NCBI GenBank assembly: GCA_046349595.1
Contig: JAXMCA010000001.1
Coordinates: 3,162,001 to 3,226,000 of the forward strand
Length of the DNA stretch: 64,000 bases
DNA from: JACRLW01 sp046349595
GTDB taxonomy: Bacteria > Planctomycetota > UBA1135 > UBA2386
Direction: 5' to 3'
Shown: positions 59,097 through 64,000 of the stretch, one piece after another
Numbering within the stretch: position 1 is the stretch's first letter
Layout: every line of letters starts with the position of its first letter
Notes under the pieces: model-generated
What the model saw: only the letters and a program-made list of their open reading frames with translations
Databases searched by the model: none
What the model was told of the DNA's origin: nothing
Position numbers and translations under genes: made by a program

Positions 59097-59121
59097 GAAT
59101 CGTCGCGGCACGCGGCGATTC
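59097..59121 (-). terminator. 11-bp hairpin after dinB, terminator-like
   Basis: The arms gaatcgtcgcg and cgcggcgattc pair around a 3-base loop with one mismatch (a G-U wobble on the + strand, A-C on the - strand). It begins 17 bases after the dinB stop. No U tract follows. Confidence 0.45.
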
Positions 59122-59138
59122 GGAGAGCGAACGGAGAG

Positions 59139-60350
59139 TCAGCTCGCGCCGCTCGCACCGCCGGATCCGCGACGGATCACGTCCGAACCGAAGCGCTCGC
59201 GGAGGTCATCGACGGCCCGCGTCAGGCGACGCGCACGCTCGGGATCCTCGGCCGGAGTGTCGAACAGGCCGAGCTGCCGCGGCTGCTCCTTGGCCTCCAC
59301 GAGATCGGCGGCGGTCACGCCGAGCAGGCGGAGCGGTGAGCCTGCGGCACGCCCCCTCGCGCACAGCACGCGCGCCGCGCGCAGGATCGCCAGGTCGTCG
59401 TCGATCGCCTCGGCGAGCCGCTCCTGGCAGGTGTGCGTGCGGAAGGGCGGGAAGCGCAGCTTCACACGCAGGGTGCGTGCGCGCTTGCCCTCGACGCGCA
59501 GGCGCCGCCCCACGTCCTCGCTCAGCTCGACCAGCACGCGATCGATCGCGGCATCGTCGCACAGGTCGACGTCGAAGGTCGTCTCGCGTCCGATCGACAG
59601 CGCGTCGCGATCGGGCACCACCTCACGCGGGTCGTCGCCGCGTCCCAGCGCGTGGAAGCGGTCGGCGGCCGCGGCTCCGATCGCGCCGAGCAGACGTGTG
59701 CGCGGACAGGTCACGACCTCGCCGATGGTGCGCAATCCGAGCTTCGCGAGCTGCTCCTGCGTGACCTTGCCCGCACCCCACAGGCGCGACAGCGGCAAGG
59801 GCGCGAGGAAGTCCTGCTCGTGACCCGGTTCGACCACCACCAGCCCGGCGGGCTTGCGCAGATCGGAGGCGACCTTCGCCACGAACTTGCAGCTCGCCAC
59901 ACCGACCGAGACGGTGAGCGCGGTCTCCGCGAAGACCTCCTGCTGGATGCGACGCGCGATGGTCACGCCGTCGCCGAACAGCGCACGCGAAGCGGTGACG
60001 TCGAGGAAGGCCTCGTCGAGGCTCAGCGGTTCGCACAGCGGCGTGTAGCGATCGAAGACCGCGCGCACGCGCTCCGACTCCGCCACGTAGTGCTCCATGC
60101 GCGGCACCAGGTAGATGCCGTCGGGGCAACGCCGTCGCGCCTCCGCGGTCGGCATCGCCGAGTGCACGCCGAAGCGCCGCGCCTCGTAGCTCGCCGTCGA
60201 CACCACGCCGCGACGGCCGAGCCCGCCGACGATCACCGGCTTGCCGCGCAGCGACGGCTCGTCGCGCTGCTCGATGGACGCGTAGAAGGCGTCCATGTCG
60301 GCGTGGAGGATGGTGCGCGACGACATCGCGCGCGCATCATCGGCCGGCAT
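59139..60350 (-). CDS. dinB: DNA polymerase IV (Y family)
   Basis: The 403-aa product has all Y-family motifs: ILHADMDAFYASIEQRDEP (first catalytic Asp), GVVSTASYEARRFGVHSAMP, EPLSLDEAFLDVTAS (second acidic pair), a helix-hairpin region (LPLSRLWGAGKVTQEQLAKL) and a little-finger domain. A QLGLF motif near the C terminus (QPRQLGLFD) is the beta-clamp binding site. It does error-prone translesion synthesis. ATG at 60350 is 3 bases after the upstream stop; ATG at 60326 (MSSRTILHADMD) is equally possible. Confidence 0.95.
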   Translation of the reverse strand: MPADDARAMSSRTILHADMDAFYASIEQRDEPSLRGKPVIVGGLGRRGVVSTASYEARRFGVHSAMPTAEARRRCPDGIYLVPRMEHYVAESERVRAVFDRYTPLCEPLSLDEAFLDVTASRALFGDGVTIARRIQQEVFAETALTVSVGVASCKFVAKVASDLRKPAGLVVVEPGHEQDFLAPLPLSRLWGAGKVTQEQLAKLGLRTIGEVVTCPRTRLLGAIGAAAADRFHALGRGDDPREVVPDRDALSIGRETTFDVDLCDDAAIDRVLVELSEDVGRRLRVEGKRARTLRVKLRFPPFRTHTCQERLAEAIDDDLAILRAARVLCARGRAAGSPLRLLGVTAADLVEAKEQPRQLGLFDTPAEDPERARRLTRAVDDLRERFGSDVIRRGSGGASGAS

Positions 60351-60353
60351 CGC

Positions 60354-62009
60354 TCACTTGCCCAGCTGCAGCTCGTCGACGGATTCGTCGGCGACGAAAC
60401 GCGCGTGCGGCTGCGCGGTGTCGTGGCGCAGCACCGCGTCGTCGGACAGGCGGTCGAAGCGGATCTCGACCACGCCCGGCGGCAGGGCCTCGAGCCGGAA
60501 GTCCGGGCCCGCGGTGTTCGAGGGCGAGGTGAGCCACAGGCCTGCGCCGAGCGCCACGATCGGGCGCACGTGATCGGTGTAGCCGGTGGTCGGTCCCTCG
60601 CTGAGGATCGCGCCGTCGCGGTCACGGATCTCGATCTCGATCGCGCGCGCCGGGGACAGGCGCGCGATGCCGCCGTCGCGACGCAGCTCGTCGACGGTGA
60701 TCGCGCGCACCGCGAAGCCGGCTGCCGCGACCACGATCGCCGCATCGCCCCGCTGGGGCACCGGCATGGTGCAGCGGCCGTCCGACCCGGTGCAGCGCCG
60801 CGGCGCCCACACCGGGAAGCCGTCGTCGAGGGTCGGGGACAGTCGCGCGCCCAGCGCTGCGCCGTCGCGCAGCACCGCTCCGGCGATCGGTGCGCCCTCC
60901 GCGTCGACCACACGCAGGGCGAGTTCCGCGGTCGTGGCCCCGTCGACGTCGAAGACGACGCGCGTGCGACCGCCTTCGATCGGCAAGGTGACCTGACGCA
61001 CCGCGACGATCTCGTCGAAGCGCCGCAGGGTGATGTCGACGTCGCCGGCGTCGTCGAACTGGTCGAGCACGGCGCGGCCGTCGCCGAGGAAACCGCACTC
61101 CCACTCCGAATGCCGACGATCGACGACGCTCCAATGCGCGGGTGTGCCGTCGACCGGTCGACCCGGTGTCTGCACGTAGTGCGACTGCCAGAAGCTGCGC
61201 TGCACGAAGCTCGACCCCAACGAGATCTTCGCGTGGAAACCCTGCGCGTCGACCGCGCCGCGCGCGCTGTGCAGCGCGATCTCGAGTCGGTTGGCGAGCG
61301 GCAGCACCACCACCCACTCGACCTCGGGCGGCGGCACCTCGACGAAGACCTGCCGGTGTCCGGGCGCGACCACGGTGACGTGCTTCTGCGCCGGCTCGGT
61401 CATGCACGGCCGCGCGATCCCGCGTCCATCGCTCGCGACCGTACGCAGCAGATCCGCGCTGACCTCGGCACCCTCGATCGGCGCGCCTCGGCCGTCGACG
61501 ACGCGCAGCACGCGTTCGTGACCGCGCGCGACGTGCAGACGATAGGGACCGGTCGAACGCAGGATCTCCTCGGGGCGCGGTCGCGGGGTGATCACCATCG
61601 ACGCGCTGAACTCGGGCAAGGTCACCTCGAAGTCGCAGCCGGTGACGCCGTCGAAGGCCTGCGCCGGGATCGCACGCACACCCTGCGCATCGGCGACCAG
61701 TTCCTGCGAGCGGTTCTCCTCACCGCCGTAGGTCCACAGCACGAGCGGCACGTCGACGAGCGGACGATCGTCGGCGGCATCGCAGAGGATCACCGCGAGG
61801 GTTGCCGCGGGTGCCGTCGGCGCGACCTTCACCGGCACGCGCGGCGTCGGCGTGCCGCGATCCGAGACTTCGGCCACTCGCGCTTCGCCATCCGGCGTGC
61901 GCATCGCCGCCTCGACCTCCGCCGCGGGCAGATCGACACCGCCGGCGCGCGTCCACGTCCACGCCATCCACGCGACCAGACACAGGAGCCCCGGCACCAC
62001 CCACCGCAT
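60354..62009 (-). CDS. membrane-anchored carboxypeptidase-regulatory-like repeat protein, 551 aa
   Basis: The ATG at 62009 opens a single N-terminal helix (MRWVVPGLLCLVAWMAWTW). The rest is beta-rich, with several prealbumin-like units: LRVVDGRGAPIEGAEVSADL, LALRVVDAEGAPIAGAVLRD and a GSDGRCTMPVPQRG turn. It resembles the periplasmic repeat part of the sigma-fusion protein at 55 kb and may belong to the same envelope system. No enzyme motif is present. The stop is 3 bases before dinB. A TATGCC box ends 6 bases upstream of the ATG. Confidence 0.72.
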   Translation of the reverse strand: MRWVVPGLLCLVAWMAWTWTRAGGVDLPAAEVEAAMRTPDGEARVAEVSDRGTPTPRVPVKVAPTAPAATLAVILCDAADDRPLVDVPLVLWTYGGEENRSQELVADAQGVRAIPAQAFDGVTGCDFEVTLPEFSASMVITPRPRPEEILRSTGPYRLHVARGHERVLRVVDGRGAPIEGAEVSADLLRTVASDGRGIARPCMTEPAQKHVTVVAPGHRQVFVEVPPPEVEWVVVLPLANRLEIALHSARGAVDAQGFHAKISLGSSFVQRSFWQSHYVQTPGRPVDGTPAHWSVVDRRHSEWECGFLGDGRAVLDQFDDAGDVDITLRRFDEIVAVRQVTLPIEGGRTRVVFDVDGATTAELALRVVDAEGAPIAGAVLRDGAALGARLSPTLDDGFPVWAPRRCTGSDGRCTMPVPQRGDAAIVVAAAGFAVRAITVDELRRDGGIARLSPARAIEIEIRDRDGAILSEGPTTGYTDHVRPIVALGAGLWLTSPSNTAGPDFRLEALPPGVVEIRFDRLSDDAVLRHDTAQPHARFVADESVDELQLGK

Positions 62010-62686
62010 GGAGACGGCATAGCGCCAAGCTGGCGCGCAAGCGAGTTCGCGGCGCACACTTCCGGGTCAGCGAGCCTGTCGACCCGACACTACTGAGCTG
62101 CTCCATCAGTTCTTGGCCGTCCCTCCTGCTGAGCCCGAACCTCGGCAGACATCGGCGATCGACAGGTGGGCCTCAGGCATCTGCGCGACGCTTCGAATCC
62201 GCTCGATCGCAGCATCCACGTCTTCACGGAGCTCGCATGACCCGTCGAGGCTTGACGTCCCGACGACCGTCCCCGTACCGTCGCACGAAGTGGATTGCGG
62301 GAGACGGGACTCCTCTCCCGGGAGATGGATATGCCTTGGCACACGGCGAGATCGAGAGCAGACAGCGCAACCGGCGCGCAACCCGTCCCAAGAGAATCAC
62401 CCGATCGACTCTCGATCCGTCCGTCTCGCGACTCGACGACGCACGCCCAGGGCCTAGTCGGATGTACCTTCGCGGAGCAACTGCGGCCGCGGGCGTTTTC
62501 ACTCCCTGCAGATCGAGACCTGCGTCCATCCGCCGATGGTTCCGCCATCTCCCATGTCCGCAATCGTGCCGTCGGACCAGGTGGCGCGCAGGCCGATGCT
62601 CGAATCGGACTCCGTCGAATTCGCAGTCCATGCGTCTTCTGTGAGCACCACTTTCGAATCCGATCTCCCATGACCCGAGGTACCCA
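62010..62686. other. 677-base region without a clear gene; possible decayed frames
   Basis: The composition is less GC-skewed at third positions than elsewhere. Two - strand frames in the same phase read protein-like: 62499-62732 (ending DGGTIGGWTQVSICRE) and 62106-62381 (ending IADVCRGSGSAGGTAKN). The first overlaps the start of the + strand gene at 62687, and neither has a ribosome site. They may be remnants of one disrupted gene. The right edge holds the ribosome site of the 62687 gene. Confidence 0.3.
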
Positions 62687-63265
62687 ATGAACACGCGTCT
62701 GATTCCATTCCTTGCTCTGGCTCTCGCCGCACCAGCAGCCTTCGTTCTTCACGACTCCGCCTTTCCAGACTGCGCCCAGATCATTCCCACATGCACCGTG
62801 AGCGAAGTCACCTTCCCGGGAATCGGCGACGCCGGCGGCCTACCGAGCGCGTGCGTGACCATCACAGCGGGCGCCACGGCCATCTGGGATGGCAAGTGTG
62901 CCTGTCGTCAACATCCCGTGACCATGGAATGCACCGACTGGCCGCAGTGTACTCTCGTTCGCATCTACACCATCTCGCTCAATCCACCCAATACCCCCCT
63001 CGGAGCGGGCACGTGCGGCTGCCTGGTCGCCGATTGCGATGATCCGACCGCGACTCAGCCGTGCATCGACAACTGCTCAGGGCACCCCGTGCCGAATGCA
63101 TTCGATGTCACTCTGAGCGTGACCCAATGCGGTGGGGATCCAACCCAGGTCATCATCACGTTGTACCAGGGGCAGTGCGGAGCGAGTGGCCCACCGTACG
63201 TCAGTTTCGCATTGGAGGCTCAGTGCGGTGAGTCCAACTGCTCGGTTGGGACATGCCTACTATGA
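62687..63265 (+). CDS. secreted cysteine-rich protein of unknown function, 192 aa
   Basis: The ATG follows GAGGT by 5 bases and opens a signal peptide (MNTRLIPFLALALAAPAAFV). The mature part contains many cysteines in the patterns CAQIIPTC, CACRQHP, CGCLVADC, CIDNC and QCGESNCSVGTC, which suggests a disulfide-stabilised extracellular domain. No family is recognised. Codon usage is less GC-biased than in most of the window. Its stop overlaps the next start (ATGA). Confidence 0.65.
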   Translation: MNTRLIPFLALALAAPAAFVLHDSAFPDCAQIIPTCTVSEVTFPGIGDAGGLPSACVTITAGATAIWDGKCACRQHPVTMECTDWPQCTLVRIYTISLNPPNTPLGAGTCGCLVADCDDPTATQPCIDNCSGHPVPNAFDVTLSVTQCGGDPTQVIITLYQGQCGASGPPYVSFALEAQCGESNCSVGTCLL

Positions 63266-64000
63266 ACGCGCAGCAGCCGTCGACTCGCGTCCGCAGCGTC
63301 CGCGTTCTGGCGCTCGTCACCACTCTGGTGGTCGCAGGCATCTGGCTGACGCGATCGATGATCGCTCCATCAGATGCCGGCGCTGCGCCGTCCCAGCCAG
63401 CCAAGCCAGGTGAACAGCCGGCGCTCGCTCCCGGGTCGATCGATATTCACCACCCTGAGGCAGATTGGCTTCACGACCCGACGGTGTCCGCAGTGGTGGC
63501 CGAATTCGACGGAGGAAAGAAGCCGGCCGCCATCGCCGACAAGGGAGCGGACGACGCAAGAGAGCAGGACTACTCGCGTTGGCGGGACACCACCCCCGAA
63601 CGCGGAGGATCCAGGGTCTTTCCGATTCTGCTGGCAGGCGCTACTCCGTCGCTCGGAGCCATCGCCCACAGCACCGACCTCAACCCACGAAGTCGTCGAC
63701 TGACCAACTCGGAGATCGACGCTCTGGAGGTCATCGTCGAGCGATACACCAAGCATCTGCGATGGGCAGCGTCTCAGTCAGCGGAGGCCCAGACCCTCGA
63801 CATTGCGGAGGCACGGAGCGCGAATCTCCTCAAGTCCGCGGGAGACTGGAAGCAGGATGAGGGGCTCCAGCGTGAGATCGAGAAATTCGTTTCCGATGAG
63901 TCGGCGCTCGACTCGCGTCGCGGGGAACTCGCGAGACAAGCGGCAAGTGCACCGAAGCGCATCCTGGAGCGGCTGGGCTACATCCTCGTCTCGGACCCGC
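63262..64000 (+). CDS. membrane-anchored protein of unknown function, 5' part only
   Basis: An ATG at 63262 overlaps the previous stop (ATGA) and the frame stays open for 246 codons to the window edge. It begins MNAQQPSTRVRSVRVLALVT and has one membrane segment (LALVTTLVVAGIWL). A Pro/Ala-rich linker follows, then a mixed region and, from about residue 155, a helical part with coiled-coil-like spacing (NSEIDALEVIVERYTKHL, EIEKFVSDESALDSRRGELA). An ATG at 63253 is an alternative start. It is coupled to the Cys-rich gene, so the two proteins probably work together. Confidence 0.6.
   Translation, partial: MNAQQPSTRVRSVRVLALVTTLVVAGIWLTRSMIAPSDAGAAPSQPAKPGEQPALAPGSIDIHHPEADWLHDPTVSAVVAEFDGGKKPAAIADKGADDAREQDYSRWRDTTPERGGSRVFPILLAGATPSLGAIAHSTDLNPRSRRLTNSEIDALEVIVERYTKHLRWAASQSAEAQTLDIAEARSANLLKSAGDWKQDEGLQREIEKFVSDESALDSRRGELARQAASAPKRILERLGYILVSDP

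Noticed and set aside
59433..62096. 887-codon + strand frame opposite dinB and the repeat protein
   Set aside because: Antisense to dinB, which has all Y-family motifs; composition is typical of a shadow frame.

Overview
The window is a high-GC, gene-dense bacterial chromosome segment with many short or overlapping gene junctions. I see no rRNA, tRNA, CRISPR array, insertion sequence or phage gene. The gene set points to Planctomycetota, probably one of the lesser-known marine or uncultured lineages. The signs are many secreted or lipoprotein-type proteins of unknown function, ECF-type sigma factors with unusual extensions, carboxypeptidase-regulatory-like repeat proteins, a signal-peptide protein whose C-terminal domain carries a GTGCAGSNG-type motif, and large TPR proteins. 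This assignment is inference; there is no 16S gene here.

Layout. 1-6.4 kb: end of an outer-membrane barrel gene, a secreted serine hydrolase, a 70-aa protein, then a + strand run S41 protease, tsaD, larB (start/stop overlaps) and carA. 6.4-10.1 kb (-): a small exported protein, a lipoprotein-type secretin and a GspK-like pseudopilin. 10.4-16.2 kb (-): one 1936-codon membrane sensor/sigma54-activator fusion. 16.2-20.2 kb (-): rpsO and pnp with a long structured spacer; PnP has long disordered tails. 20.5-27.5 kb: lipoproteins, queC and an ATP/ADP-translocase-like permease. 27.7-31.2 kb (-): a complete Mla-type lipid ABC transporter operon (STAS-MlaE, MlaF, MlaD, auxiliary lipoprotein). 31.4-36.4 kb (+): two coupled TPR proteins sharing a repeated module. 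36.4-43.7 kb: an NRDE protein, a SLOG-like six-TM protein facing an RyR-domain protein, an MFS permease, a duplicated secreted beta protein and a GAF protein. 43.9-49.8 kb: a secreted glycosidase-like protein, an anti-sigma/sigma pair and a small zinc-ribbon-like protein. 49.8-53.6 kb (-): amidohydrolase, larE and M28 peptidase, all overlapping. 53.7-62 kb: a secreted protein, an ECF sigma factor fused to a periplasmic repeat region, a lipoprotein-type methyltransferase, dinB and a membrane-anchored repeat protein. 62-64 kb: a gene-poor, compositionally different stretch and two unrecognised coupled genes, the last running off the window.

How the genes work together. larB and larE supply two steps of nickel-pincer nucleotide synthesis although they lie 46 kb apart; larC is not in the window. 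The Mla operon moves phospholipid between envelope layers. The SLOG/RyR pair is the best candidate for an undescribed nucleotide-sensing or conflict system. Several genes without a Shine-Dalgarno start only 6-11 bases after a TANNNT box, which suggests leaderless or near-leaderless transcripts.
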